From Alistipes sp. Marseille-P5061 (GTDB lineage: Bacteria > Bacteroidota > Bacteroidia > Bacteroidales > Rikenellaceae), in contig NZ_LT985749.1 of the NCBI RefSeq assembly GCF_900290115.1, forward strand, positions 112,301-176,300: a stretch of DNA of 64,000 nt. Direction: 5' to 3'. Below the pieces are notes generated by a model. That model was given only the letters and a program-made list of their open reading frames with translations. It was not told where the DNA came from and made no database searches. Positions within the stretch are counted from its first letter, which is position 1. Each line of letters starts with the position of its first letter. Positions 34,439 to 43,765 of the stretch are shown piece after piece. The position numbers and the translations under genes were made by a program.

Positions 34439-35949
34439 GGTCTGTCGTTCTCTACGAATACCTTGACGTTGGCCACCTTCGTGCGCACGCGCAGCCATGC
34501 GGCGAGCGACTCACGGTCGATGTGCTGCGTCGAATCGGCGGGCGAGACGACACAGACGAGCGTCGTGTCGCGCGGCTGGCCGTCGACTCCGAAGGTGATG
34601 CCCTTGGTGAGCGACACCGCCGCCACGTTGCGGACCACCACCCCGGCCTCGCGCGAGATATCCTCCACGGCGACGTTCGTCACCCGGTAGCGGGCCAACT
34701 GCGAGCGCATCTGCTCGATTTGGGCGTTCTTCTCCCCGAGCAGCTCGAGGTAGCTCTTCTGGAGCGTCGCCATGTCCAGCCGGTCGCTGTTGTCGGCCTG
34801 GCGGACCACCAGCTCGGCATCCTCCAGTCCGCGGAAGCCGGCCAGCTGCGCCCGGGCGTTCTCGATGACCTCGTCGCCGAGCGTCTCGCCCAGCAGCACC
34901 AGCTCAATCTGCGAGGGATGGCTGCCGCGGGCGTAGTGCTTGTTGCACTCGATGACGCGCGTATGGGGGAAGTTGAAGACCCGCGAGACGTACTTGTCGG
35001 CCGCCGCCTCGAAGAGCGAGACCCGCACCATGCGGAAGCCCACGAAGACGCTCGGGATGAAGGTGATGAGCGTGATGAACATCATCAGCCGCTTGACGTT
35101 GCGCTCGCGGACCTTGTCGATAAAGACCTTCTTCTCGTACTTGAGGAAGCGCACCATGAGGTAGGTGGCCAGGGCGATGAAGACCGAGTTGATGAAGAAG
35201 AGGTAGAAGGCCCCGATGAAGAAGCGCGGCTGCCCCATCGCCACGCCGTAGCCCGTCGTGCAGAGGGGAGGGATGAGCGCCGTGGCAATCGCCACGCCGG
35301 GGATGACCGTCGAGGTGCGGTCGCGCCGCGACTGGGCGACGATGCCCGCCAGACCGCCGAACAGGGCGATGAGCACGTCGTAGGTCGTCGGGACGGTGCG
35401 CGCCAGCAGCTCGCTCTGCGCCGTCCCGATGGGCGAGATGAGGAAGTAGAGCGTCGAGGTGATGATGGCGACGATGAACATCAGCGCATAGTTGCGCAGC
35501 GAGCGCTTGAGCAGCTCGAAGTCGTTGATGCCCAGCGAGAGGCCGATGCCCATGATGGGGCCCATGATGGGCGAGATGAGCATCGCGCCGATGATGACGG
35601 CCGCCGAGTTGACGTTGAGTCCCAGCGAGGCAATCATCGTGGCGAAAATCAGCACCCAGAGGTTCACGCCGCGGAACTCGACCCCCTTGGCGATGTTGGC
35701 CACCACCTCGTCGCGCTGCGCCTTGTCGTCATCCTCGAGGCTGAAGCGGTCGCTCAGGTAGTCGCGCAGCGAGGCGAGCCACACTCCGAAGGCCCGGCGC
35801 TGGCGCCCGCCGCGGCTCCTCTGCGGCCCCGAGGTGGCGCCGCCGTTTGCGGTATTTGCGTTACCTGCGGGATTTTCCGTATTCCCCGCGTTTCCCGTAT
35901 TTTCCGTGTTTCCCGTGTTTTCGGTATTTTTCAGTTCCGTATGCTCCAT
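34435..35949 (-). CDS. DUF389 (TIGR00341-like) membrane protein
   Basis: This 504-residue protein has a low-complexity N-terminus rich in Asn, Gly and Thr, then five or six membrane segments at about residues 95-260 with the family's SLGLNVNSAAVIIGAMLISPIMGP signature in two parts and TALIPPLCTTGYG. A soluble C-terminal half of about 220 residues is predicted to be mixed alpha/beta. The biochemical role of DUF389 proteins is unknown. It begins 10 bases after the rsmI stop and overlaps the acyltransferase by 4 bases. Confidence 0.9.
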   Translation of the reverse strand: MEHTELKNTENTGNTENTGNAGNTENPAGNANTANGGATSGPQRSRGGRQRRAFGVWLASLRDYLSDRFSLEDDDKAQRDEVVANIAKGVEFRGVNLWVLIFATMIASLGLNVNSAAVIIGAMLISPIMGPIMGIGLSLGINDFELLKRSLRNYALMFIVAIITSTLYFLISPIGTAQSELLARTVPTTYDVLIALFGGLAGIVAQSRRDRTSTVIPGVAIATALIPPLCTTGYGVAMGQPRFFIGAFYLFFINSVFIALATYLMVRFLKYEKKVFIDKVRERNVKRLMMFITLITFIPSVFVGFRMVRVSLFEAAADKYVSRVFNFPHTRVIECNKHYARGSHPSQIELVLLGETLGDEVIENARAQLAGFRGLEDAELVVRQADNSDRLDMATLQKSYLELLGEKNAQIEQMRSQLARYRVTNVAVEDISREAGVVVRNVAAVSLTKGITFGVDGQPRDTTLVCVVSPADSTQHIDRESLAAWLRVRTKVANVKVFVENDRP

Positions 35950-35959
35950 GTTGTCCGTT

Positions 35960-36688
35960 TCAATCGTTTTCCTGCTCGGGGAACTCCTCCCCGTCGGCCG
36001 CCTCGCCGCGGCGCGGGCGCGTCTTGCCGGCCACCACCAGGACGAACTCGCCCCGGGGCTCCGTCGCGCGGAAGTATTCGAGCACCTCGGCCACCGTGCC
36101 GCGCACGGTCTGCTCGAACTTCTTGGTCAGCTCGCGCGAGACCGACACCTGCCGCTCCGCCCCGAAGGTCTCGGCAAACTGCTCAAGGCACTTGACCACG
36201 CGGTAGGGCGATTCATAGAAAATCATCGTACGCTCCTCGTCGGCAAGCGCCTGCAGACGCTTCATGCGCCCCTTCTTCTGGGGCAGGAAGCCCTCGAAGC
36301 AGAAGCGGTCGCAGGGGAAGCCGCTCTGGAGCAGCGCCGGCACGAAGGCCGTGGCTCCGGGCAGCGACTCGACCTCGATGCCCTGCTCGACGCAGGTGCG
36401 CACCAGCAGAAAGCCCGGGTCCGAGATGCCGGGCGTGCCGGCGTCGGAGACCAGCGCCACGGTGCGGCCCGCGGCGATGTGGTCGGCCACCATGCGGACC
36501 GTGGCGTGCTCGTTGAACTTGTGGTGCGAGCGGAGCGGCTTTTCGATGCCCAGGTGGCGCAGCAGCACCGACGTGGTCCGCGTATCCTCGGCCAGGATGA
36601 GGTCCACCTCGCCCAGCACCTTGACGGCGCGCAGCGTGATGTCGTCCAGATTGCCGATGGGCGTGGGTACGATATAGAGTTTGGCCAT
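35960..36688 (-). CDS. rsmI: 16S rRNA (cytidine-1402-2'-O)-methyltransferase
   Basis: RsmI methylates the ribose of C1402 in the decoding centre of 16S rRNA. The 242-residue protein starts MAKLYIVPTPIGNLDDITLRA and contains AEDTRTT (about residue 35) and SDAGTPGISDPG (about 80), all typical of the tetrapyrrole-methylase-fold RsmI family. It lies 6 bases after the 601-residue gene and 10 before the DUF389 gene, in the leftward cluster. Confidence 0.96.
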   Translation of the reverse strand: MAKLYIVPTPIGNLDDITLRAVKVLGEVDLILAEDTRTTSVLLRHLGIEKPLRSHHKFNEHATVRMVADHIAAGRTVALVSDAGTPGISDPGFLLVRTCVEQGIEVESLPGATAFVPALLQSGFPCDRFCFEGFLPQKKGRMKRLQALADEERTMIFYESPYRVVKCLEQFAETFGAERQVSVSRELTKKFEQTVRGTVAEVLEYFRATEPRGEFVLVVAGKTRPRRGEAADGEEFPEQEND

Positions 36689-36694
36689 GCTAAG

Positions 36695-38500
36695 CTAAGC
36701 GTATTTGCGTTCGAGGAGCTCCATGAGGAAGCGTGCGCCGTCCGACGAGGAGTTCCAGGCGTAGTTCTCGGCGATGTAAATCATGCACTCGTCCAGGTCG
36801 CTGCAGCCGTCGAGCGCCGTGATGGCGCGCTCGTAGGCGTCGGCGTCGCCGCCGAACAGGTCGCGAATCATCAGGAAGCGGTCGTTGATGCCGATGGCCC
36901 GGCGCAGGTCGGTGACCGGTTCGCTGCGGGCGATTTGCGAGGCCATGTCGCGCGGCGGAGCGATGGTGTCGGCCAGCGTCCGCACGTCGTGGTTGATGAC
37001 CTCGCCCAGCACGGCGTCCCCCTCGGCGGCAAGAGGTGCCGACGGATGTGCATGCGGTGCAGCGCCCGGACCCGCTCCGTGCGGCACGGCACCGGCGGAG
37101 TGCGAGGCGTGTGCGGGATGCGATTGGAGAGGCTCGGGTTCCGGTTCGGACTCGGGCTCAGGCTCGGCTTCCGGCTCTTCCGATTGTTCCGGGGCCGGGG
37201 CCGCCTCCTCTGCAATCGCGTCGGGAGCGAGCTCCACCTCGACAAAGGGGTCCGCCTCCTCTTCCCCGGCTCCGGGTTCCGAAGCTGCGGCTTCAGCGGC
37301 TTTTTCCAATTGAGGTTCCGGCGCGGCAACTTCGGGCTGCACCTCGGGCTCGGTTTGCTGTTCGTTCTGCGGCGCGTTCTGAACGTCGTTCTGCGGCTCG
37401 GTTTGCGGCCCGGCGGACAGTTCCGTCTCCGGGCGCTGCCCGGCAGCTTCGCCCTTCACGGCAGCCGCTTCGACCGAATGCTCAGCCGCGGCGGCGGGTG
37501 CCGGCTGCGAAGCGGTCGGGCTCACGGCGCGGGCTTCCTCCCCGGCGGCCTCGTCACGCAGACCGGCCATGCGACGCTCGGCAACGGAGGCGGCCGGTTT
37601 GCGCACCGTACCCGTACCCGAAAGGCGCTCGCCCGATGCGGGCTCCCCATCGCCGTAGAGCGACATGATGACCCGCTGACGGTGGCGGTGGCGCACGACG
37701 GGCTCCTCGGCACCGAACAGGCTGCCCATCACGGCACGCGGACGACCGCCCGCATGGTGCTCCTCCTCCCCGGCCTCACTTCCGGCAGCCGCTTCGGCAA
37801 CGGCAGGGGCCGCAGCGGGTTCAGCTGCGACAGCCGGTTCAACCGCAGGCTCAGCCGCAACGGCCGGCTCTGCAGCAGCCGCTTCCACTGCGGGCTGCAC
37901 CGATTCGGCGGGTTCGGCCGGGACAGCCGGGGTGACGGGCTCGGATACCGGCACCGCAGGCGAGGCCTCTACGACCTCCTTGACCTCTTCGGCGGCGGAT
38001 GTCGCGGTGGCAGGCTCCTCCGGAGCAGTCTTTTCGGCGGCAGGCGTCTCCGGAACATTCTTCCCGGCAGCGTCGGTGCGCTCCTCGTCGACGGTGGCCG
38101 TCACCACCTCGACCGTCTCGGCAGCAGCCTCCTCGGCCGCCGCCGCACGCGCCTCGGGCGAACCGGGGGCCGGGGCCGCAGCCTCTTCGGCCTTCATCAC
38201 CGCTTCGGCCTCGTTGTCGTCGTCCGCAGCCGCCGCAGACTCCTCCACGGCAGCGGCGGCAACCGGTTCGAGGGCGAGCATCTCGTCCAGGTCGATGCTC
38301 TCGGGCACCTCGACGGCCCCCGTCCCGGCCTCTTCGGGCTGCGGCGCCCCGGGGGCGTCGAAACGCAGCTGCTCGTACAGCCTCCGGAGCAGTTCGAGCG
38401 CCAGGTCGCGCTCGACGGCCGGAACCTCCGCCTCGGCCTGCCAGCCGCCGACGAGCGATTCGAGCCGCGACAACTCTTCCCGTATCGTTTTCAAATCCAT
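36695..38500 (-). CDS. Large acidic protein with conserved C-terminal domain
   Basis: The start at 38500 (MDLKTIREELSRLE) gives 601 residues. A short helical N-terminus is followed by a very long Ala/Glu/Pro-rich segment (about residues 60-470), which is probably disordered. A conserved-looking C-terminal domain of about 100 residues contains DLRRAIGINDRFLMIRDLFGGD and LDECMIYIAENYAWN. I associate that C-terminal block with uncharacterised Bacteroidetes proteins. The function is unknown. It heads the leftward cluster with rsmI. The reverse frame is also open over long stretches, but that reflects the skewed composition. Confidence 0.82.
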   Translation of the reverse strand: MDLKTIREELSRLESLVGGWQAEAEVPAVERDLALELLRRLYEQLRFDAPGAPQPEEAGTGAVEVPESIDLDEMLALEPVAAAAVEESAAAADDDNEAEAVMKAEEAAAPAPGSPEARAAAAEEAAAETVEVVTATVDEERTDAAGKNVPETPAAEKTAPEEPATATSAAEEVKEVVEASPAVPVSEPVTPAVPAEPAESVQPAVEAAAAEPAVAAEPAVEPAVAAEPAAAPAVAEAAAGSEAGEEEHHAGGRPRAVMGSLFGAEEPVVRHRHRQRVIMSLYGDGEPASGERLSGTGTVRKPAASVAERRMAGLRDEAAGEEARAVSPTASQPAPAAAAEHSVEAAAVKGEAAGQRPETELSAGPQTEPQNDVQNAPQNEQQTEPEVQPEVAAPEPQLEKAAEAAASEPGAGEEEADPFVEVELAPDAIAEEAAPAPEQSEEPEAEPEPESEPEPEPLQSHPAHASHSAGAVPHGAGPGAAPHAHPSAPLAAEGDAVLGEVINHDVRTLADTIAPPRDMASQIARSEPVTDLRRAIGINDRFLMIRDLFGGDADAYERAITALDGCSDLDECMIYIAENYAWNSSSDGARFLMELLERKYA

Positions 38501-38694
38501 AATTTCAAGGCTCTTTTTGACCTCCAAAGATACGCATTAATGCGCATCGAGGCAAGCATTGCCCGCGATATTTTGCCCCGCGGCCCCCGGCAGCCGCCCC
38601 GCCCCAGGCCAAAAGATTTGAAACAGAGCCCACACACAGGAACCTCCACCCGAAAAATAAAGAGGCTCCCGCATCCCGTTCCCGAAAAGTTGGT

Positions 38695-38702
38695 TATCTT
38701 TG
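38695..38702 (+). promoter_or_regulatory. -7 box of ychF
   Basis: TATCTTTG is an exact TAnnTTTG match; transcription should start near 38,709, about 24 bases before the ATG. Confidence 0.65.
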
Positions 38703-38732
38703 CAGCACGAAACGAAAATCAGAATTCAGATA

Positions 38733-39833
38733 ATGGCTTTACAATGCGGCATCGTCGGACTGCCCAATGTCGGCAAATCGACGCTTTTCAACTGCCTCTC
38801 CAACGCAAAGGCCCAGGCGGCCAACTTCCCCTTCTGCACCATCGAGCCCAACGTGGGCGTCATCACCGTGCCCGACCAGCGGCTGGTCCGTCTGGCCGAA
38901 ATTGACCATCCGAAGCGGGTCATCCCCACCACCATCGAGATTGTCGACATCGCCGGTCTGGTCAAGGGTGCCTCCAAGGGCGAGGGTCTGGGCAACAAGT
39001 TCCTGGGCAACATCCGGAACACGAACGCCATCATCCACGTGCTGCGCTGCTTCGACAACGGCAACATCACCCACGTGGACGGCTCCATCGACCCCGTGCG
39101 CGACAAGGGCATCATCGACACGGAGCTCCAGCTGAAGGACCTCGAGACGGTCGAGAACCGTCTGGCAAAGACCCAGAAGGCGGCCACCTCGGGCGGCGAC
39201 AAGCAGGCCAAGCGCGCCGTCGAGCTGCTGCTGCAGTACAAGGCAGTGCTCGAGCAGGGCAAGAGCGCCCGCACGGTCGAGCTCGACAAGGAGGACCACA
39301 AGCTGGTGGCCGACCTCAACCTGCTGACCGACAAACCGGTGCTCTACGTCTGCAACGTCGACGAGAAGAGCGCCGCGACGGGCAACGCCTACACCGAAGC
39401 GGTGCGGGCCGCCATCGCCGACGAGAAGGCCGAGATGCTCATCATCGCCGCCGCCACCGAGGCCGACATCGCCGAGCTGGAGAGCTACGAGGAGCGTCAG
39501 ATGTTCCTCGAGGACCTCGGCCTCGAAGAGTCGGGCGTGGCCCGGCTCATCAAGTCGGCCTACCGGCTGCTCAACCTCGAGACCTTCTTCACCACGGGAG
39601 CCGACGAGACGCGCGCCTGGACCTACGTGCGCGGCATGAAGGCGCCCCAGACGGCCGGCATCATCCACACCGACTTCGAGCGGGGATTCATCCGCGCCGA
39701 GGTCATCAAGTACGACGACTACGTGACGCTGGGCTCGGAGAAGGCCTGCCGCGACGCCGGCAAAATCGGCATCGAGGGCAAGGACTACGTCGTGCAGGAC
39801 GGCGACATCATGCACTTCCTGTTCAACGTCTGA
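38733..39833 (+). CDS. ychF: Redox-responsive ribosome-binding ATPase YchF
   Basis: YchF is a translation-associated Obg-family NTPase that prefers ATP. The start at 38733 ([20 protein letters not shown]) gives 366 residues. The P-loop GLPNVGKST is at 8-16, the switch region DIAGLVKGAS is near 70, NVDE replaces the G-specific NKxD, and the C-terminal TGS domain ends DIMHFLFNV. An in-frame ATG at 38700 lies in the -7 box and is rejected. Confidence 0.97.
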   Translation: MALQCGIVGLPNVGKSTLFNCLSNAKAQAANFPFCTIEPNVGVITVPDQRLVRLAEIDHPKRVIPTTIEIVDIAGLVKGASKGEGLGNKFLGNIRNTNAIIHVLRCFDNGNITHVDGSIDPVRDKGIIDTELQLKDLETVENRLAKTQKAATSGGDKQAKRAVELLLQYKAVLEQGKSARTVELDKEDHKLVADLNLLTDKPVLYVCNVDEKSAATGNAYTEAVRAAIADEKAEMLIIAAATEADIAELESYEERQMFLEDLGLEESGVARLIKSAYRLLNLETFFTTGADETRAWTYVRGMKAPQTAGIIHTDFERGFIRAEVIKYDDYVTLGSEKACRDAGKIGIEGKDYVVQDGDIMHFLFNV

Positions 39834-39938
39834 TTCGGCGTCCGCGCGGGGCGCCTGCGGCCCCGCCGCCGGCCCTCCGCCCCGAACCCCGTCCCGATTG
39901 AGACAACCAACCCGATAACCTAAAACAGAGTTCGAACC

Positions 39939-40664
39939 ATGAAAAGCAAGTACCTCATTCTGGGAGTGACGGCCATCGTCTGCGTTGTATTGCTGGGCCG
40001 CTACTACACCTACAAGTACCGTGCTCAGGAGACCGTCACCGTCACGGGTCTGGGCGAGACGGAGTTCACCTCCGACCTGATTGTCTGGTCGGGCGTCCTG
40101 ACAGCCGAAGCGGAGAACGTCGCCCGGGGCTATGCCGAAATCGAGGCCGGCAAGGCGAAGGTCCAGAAGTTCCTCGCCGAGCGGGGGCTCCCCGCCGAGG
40201 CGGTGGTCTTCGAGTTCGTCAACGTCGAGAAGCAGTATACGGCCATCTACAACGCCAACGGCAACTGGGCCGGCCAGCGCTTCACGGGCTACCTGCTCCG
40301 GCAGCGCTTTACGGTCGAGTCGAACGAGGTGGAGAAGGTCGAGGCCATCTCGCGTGAAATCTCGTCGCTCATGGCCCAGGGCGTGGGCATCGAGGTGATG
40401 GCGCCGGACTACTACTACACGAAGCTCGACGACGTGAAGATGGGGCTCATCGAGACCGCCTCGGCCGATGCCCGCACGCGCGCCGAGAAGATTGCCCGGA
40501 ACGCCGGTGCGAAGCTGGGCCGCGTGGCCTCGGCGCGCATGGGCGTCTTCCAGATTACGGGGGCCAACACCAACGAGGAGTTCTCGGCCGGAGGGTCGTT
40601 CAACACCTCGTCGCGCCAGAAGAAGGCCCGCATCACCATGCGGCTCGAGTACCGGGTCAAGTAG
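39939..40664 (+). CDS. SIMPL-domain (DUF541) protein, membrane-anchored
   Basis: The 241-residue protein has an N-terminal signal-anchor (residues 5-24) and then a SIMPL domain, recognised by VTVTGLGETEFTSDLIVWSG, a middle alpha/beta part and RARAEKIARNAGAKLGRV-like sequence (TRAEKIARNAGAKLG, near 185) followed by a short beta ending. These proteins sit in the periplasm; their role is poorly known. It lies between ychF and gltX in the same direction with its own spacing. Confidence 0.9.
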   Translation: MKSKYLILGVTAIVCVVLLGRYYTYKYRAQETVTVTGLGETEFTSDLIVWSGVLTAEAENVARGYAEIEAGKAKVQKFLAERGLPAEAVVFEFVNVEKQYTAIYNANGNWAGQRFTGYLLRQRFTVESNEVEKVEAISREISSLMAQGVGIEVMAPDYYYTKLDDVKMGLIETASADARTRAEKIARNAGAKLGRVASARMGVFQITGANTNEEFSAGGSFNTSSRQKKARITMRLEYRVK

Positions 40665-41048
40665 CGGCGCCCAAGGGGGGGGGCGGGATGACACCCGCCC
40701 TACCGGCTGAAAACCGGCGCAACGCCGCCCCACGGCAACGGCTGAGGGCTGCGGCAACCGCCGAGGCCTCCCGCACCACCCAAAAACCGGGCCGCCGCGC
40801 AACGGGACCGCGCGCAACCGCCATCCCGGAACCGGGGCCGGTGTGAAAACGGAACCGTTGCGAACCCGCACCCGGCACCTTCCGCCGCCAACCGCTACGG
40901 AGCGCACACCCGCCCGGGCACGCCGCCCGCAGGTGTGCGCTGCCGCACGAAGCGGAGAGCCGCACGAAACGAAAAACGAATACGCGAAACGCGCACGCAA
41001 CCGTGCACGGAACGCTTGAGCAAGGATATTCAAAATTTGAAAAACGAT
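40665..41048. other. GC-rich gap between the SIMPL gene and gltX
   Basis: This 384-base region contains a run of nine G (40675-40683) and a 10-bp inverted repeat (AGCGCACACC at 40901-40910, complement at 40932-40941). Degenerate AACCG-type repeats lie between. No gene is supported; the long open frame is a GC effect. Confidence 0.6.
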
Positions 41049-42584
41049 ATGGAAAGACCCGTTCGGGTGCGCTTCGCACCCAGCCCCACCGGCCCGCTGC
41101 ACATCGGCGGCGTCCGCACGGCACTCTACAATTACCTCTTCGCCCGCCACCACGGCGGCGTGATGCTGCTCCGCATCGAGGATACCGATTCGCACCGCTT
41201 CGTCCCGGGCGCCGAGCAGTACATCCTCGACTCGCTCAAGTGGTGCGGCATCGAAATCGACGAGGGCGTCGGCGTGGGCGGTCCCCACGCCCCCTACCGC
41301 CAGAGCGAGCGCCGCGAAATCTACCTCAAGTACGCCCTCCAGCTCGTCGATGCCGGATGGGCCTACTACGCCTTCGACACGGCCGAGGAGCTCGAGGCGC
41401 TGCGCAAGGAGGCCGAGGCGCGCGGCGAGGCCTTCGCCTACAACTACACGGTGCGCGAGAAGCTCGCCACGTCGCTCGCCCTGCCGGCCGACGAGGTGCG
41501 CGCCCGCATCGAGCGCGGCGACCAGTGGGTCATCCGCTTCAAGATGCCCGAGAACCAGATGGTCGAGATGGACGACCTGATTCGCGGCCATGTCGAGGTC
41601 AACACCTCGACGCTCGACGACAAGGTGCTCTACAAGTCGGCCGACGCGCTGCCCACCTACCACCTGGCCAACATCGTCGACGACCACCTGATGGAGATTT
41701 CGCACGTCATCCGCGGTGAGGAGTGGCTGCCTTCGCTGCCGCTGCACTACCTGCTCTACAAGGCCTTCGGATGGGAGGATTCGCGTCCCGCCTTCGCCCA
41801 CCTGCCGCTGCTGCTCAAGCCTACGGGCGGCGGCAAGCTCTCGAAGCGCGACGGCGACAAGATGGGCTTCCCCGTCTTCCCGCTCTTCTGGAAGTCGCCC
41901 ACCACGGGCGAGACGGCCCGCGGCTACCGCGAGGACGGCTACTTCCCCGAGGCCTTCATCAACATGCTGGCGCTGCTGGGCTGGAACCCCGGCACCGAGC
42001 AGGAGCTCTTCACGATGCAGGAGCTCATCGACAGCTTCTCGCTCGACCGCGTCTCGAAGTCGGGCGCCCGCTTCCAGCCCGACAAGGCGCGCTGGTTCAA
42101 CGCCCAGTACATGCACCGCAAGAGCGACGCCGAGCTGGCGGCCGTCTACCAGCCGATTCTGCGCGAGCACGGCATCGAAGTCTCCGACGAGGTGGCCGGA
42201 CGTGCCGCAGGCATCATGAAGGAGCGCGCCTCGCTCATCACCGACCTGTGGGACCTCACCTCGTTCTTCTTCGTGGCTCCGACCGAGTATGAGGAGAAGC
42301 AGGTGCGCAAGTACTGGAAGGGCGACAACCCGCGCATCCTGCGCGAGGTGCGCGCCGTGCTGGAGGGCATCGACGACTTCTCGCTCGAGAACACCGAGCG
42401 GATTGTCCACGGCTGGATTGAGGAGAAGGGCTACTCCATGGGGCAGGTGATGAACACGCTGCGTCTGGCGCTCGTGGGTGCGGGCAAGGGCCCCGGCATG
42501 TACGACGTCACCTCGTTCATCGGCAAGCAGGAGACGCTGCGCCGCATCGACAACCTGCTCGAGCGTCTGCAGCCGGCCGAGTAG
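41049..42584 (+). CDS. gltX: Glutamate-tRNA ligase
   Basis: GltX charges tRNA-Glu. The start at 41049 ([20 protein letters not shown]) gives 511 residues; the in-frame extension to 40935 is low-complexity and rejected. The HIGH motif is in [16 protein letters not shown] (about residues 12-27) and the KMSKS equivalent is [11 protein letters not shown] (about 260). The C-terminal helical anticodon-binding domain is complete. It is followed after 42 bases by galM. Confidence 0.97.
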   Translation: MERPVRVRFAPSPTGPLHIGGVRTALYNYLFARHHGGVMLLRIEDTDSHRFVPGAEQYILDSLKWCGIEIDEGVGVGGPHAPYRQSERREIYLKYALQLVDAGWAYYAFDTAEELEALRKEAEARGEAFAYNYTVREKLATSLALPADEVRARIERGDQWVIRFKMPENQMVEMDDLIRGHVEVNTSTLDDKVLYKSADALPTYHLANIVDDHLMEISHVIRGEEWLPSLPLHYLLYKAFGWEDSRPAFAHLPLLLKPTGGGKLSKRDGDKMGFPVFPLFWKSPTTGETARGYREDGYFPEAFINMLALLGWNPGTEQELFTMQELIDSFSLDRVSKSGARFQPDKARWFNAQYMHRKSDAELAAVYQPILREHGIEVSDEVAGRAAGIMKERASLITDLWDLTSFFFVAPTEYEEKQVRKYWKGDNPRILREVRAVLEGIDDFSLENTERIVHGWIEEKGYSMGQVMNTLRLALVGAGKGPGMYDVTSFIGKQETLRRIDNLLERLQPAE

Positions 42585-42626
42585 CGCACGGCGGCGGAAC
42601 CGACAACCGACAAAAAAGCGAACACC

Positions 42627-43682
42627 ATGATTGAAATCGAACAGAATCTCTGGAGCATGACCCCCGAAGGCGAGGCCATCATCCTCTATACGATGAGCAA
42701 CAGCCGGGGCGGCCGCGTACGGGTGACCAACTACGGTGCGGCGATTGTCTCAATTGAGGTCCCCGACCGCGAGGGGCACATCGACGACGTGGCGCTGGGA
42801 TACAAGCATCCCGAGGGCTACTTCTACGACAGCGCGGCGCTGGGCAAGAGCGTGGGCCGCGTGGCCAACCGGATTGCCTACGGGCGGATGACGGTCGAGG
42901 GCAAGGAGTACCGGCTCGAGGTGAACAACGGCGTGAACCACCTGCACGGCGGCACGAAGAACTTCGCCAACCGCATCTGGGAGAGCCGCGTGGAGGAGAA
43001 CCGCGTGGTGATGGCCCTCACGTCGGAGGATGGCGACCAGGGCTACCCGGGCGAGGTGAACGTCGAGGCGGTCTTCGACTTCGACGACGACAACGCGCTC
43101 GAAATCACCTATCTGGCCAAGTGCGACCGGACGACGCCCGTCAACCTGACGAACCACGTCTACTTCAACCTCTCGGGCGAGCATTCGGGCTCGGTGCTCG
43201 ACCACGAGCTGCGGCTCAACTCGTCGCACGTGCTGGAGATGAACGAGCGGCAGATTCCCACGGGGCGCATCCTCGACGTCGAGGGGACGCCGCAGGACTT
43301 CCGCACCTTCCGCACCCTGAGACCCGGCATCGACTCGGAGTTCAACCACATCCGCGACTTCCGCGGCTACGACCACCCCTTCATCATCGACGGCTGGAAG
43401 CCCAACATCCTGGGCGAGGTGGGCGAGCTGCGCGACCCGCGGTCGGGACGCCGCCTTGAGGTGCTCTCGTCGCAGCCCAGCGTGATGCTCTACACGGGCA
43501 ACTGGCTCTCGGGCGGATGTCCCGAGACCAAGTCGGGCGGCCGCTACGAGGACTACGCTGGTGTGGCCCTCGAGTGTCAGAACTACCCCGATGCGGTGAA
43601 CCACGCCGACTTCCCCTCGCCGCTGCTCCACCCCGGCGAGCTCTACTGCCAGAAGATTGTCTTCCGCTTCGGCACCTTCTGA
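42627..43682 (+). CDS. galM: Aldose 1-epimerase
   Basis: GalM interconverts the alpha and beta anomers of galactose and other sugars. The 351-residue protein has the family blocks GRVANRIAYGRM and NNGVNHLHGG (His near 107), VNLTNHVYFNLSGE (catalytic His near 178) and GVALECQNYPDAVNHADFPS with the catalytic Glu near 315. There is no signal peptide, so it is cytoplasmic. It converges on the fucosidase gene, with a shared terminator between. Confidence 0.95.
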   Translation: MIEIEQNLWSMTPEGEAIILYTMSNSRGGRVRVTNYGAAIVSIEVPDREGHIDDVALGYKHPEGYFYDSAALGKSVGRVANRIAYGRMTVEGKEYRLEVNNGVNHLHGGTKNFANRIWESRVEENRVVMALTSEDGDQGYPGEVNVEAVFDFDDDNALEITYLAKCDRTTPVNLTNHVYFNLSGEHSGSVLDHELRLNSSHVLEMNERQIPTGRILDVEGTPQDFRTFRTLRPGIDSEFNHIRDFRGYDHPFIIDGWKPNILGEVGELRDPRSGRRLEVLSSQPSVMLYTGNWLSGGCPETKSGGRYEDYAGVALECQNYPDAVNHADFPSPLLHPGELYCQKIVFRFGTF

Positions 43683-43703
43683 AGGCCGGGCGACGACCGA
43701 TAG

Positions 43704-43747
43704 GAAAAAGCGGGGAGGGTTCCACGTTGGAACCCTCCCCGCTTTTT
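43704..43747. terminator. Bidirectional terminator between galM and GH95
   Basis: A 16-bp or longer perfect stem (AAAAAGCGGGGAGGGTTCC with its complement) around a short ACGTT loop is flanked by A on the left and T on the right, serving both converging genes. Confidence 0.9.
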
Positions 43748-43765
43748 CGTCTCCTGGAGGAACCG

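Noticed and set aside
34375..38905. Very long plus-strand open frames (606 and 1,023 codons)
   Set aside because: They mirror the leftward DUF389, rsmI and 601-residue genes and arise from GC-rich codon bias.
38739..42410. 1,223-codon minus-strand open frame
   Set aside because: It is antisense to ychF, the SIMPL gene and gltX, all of which have clear family motifs.
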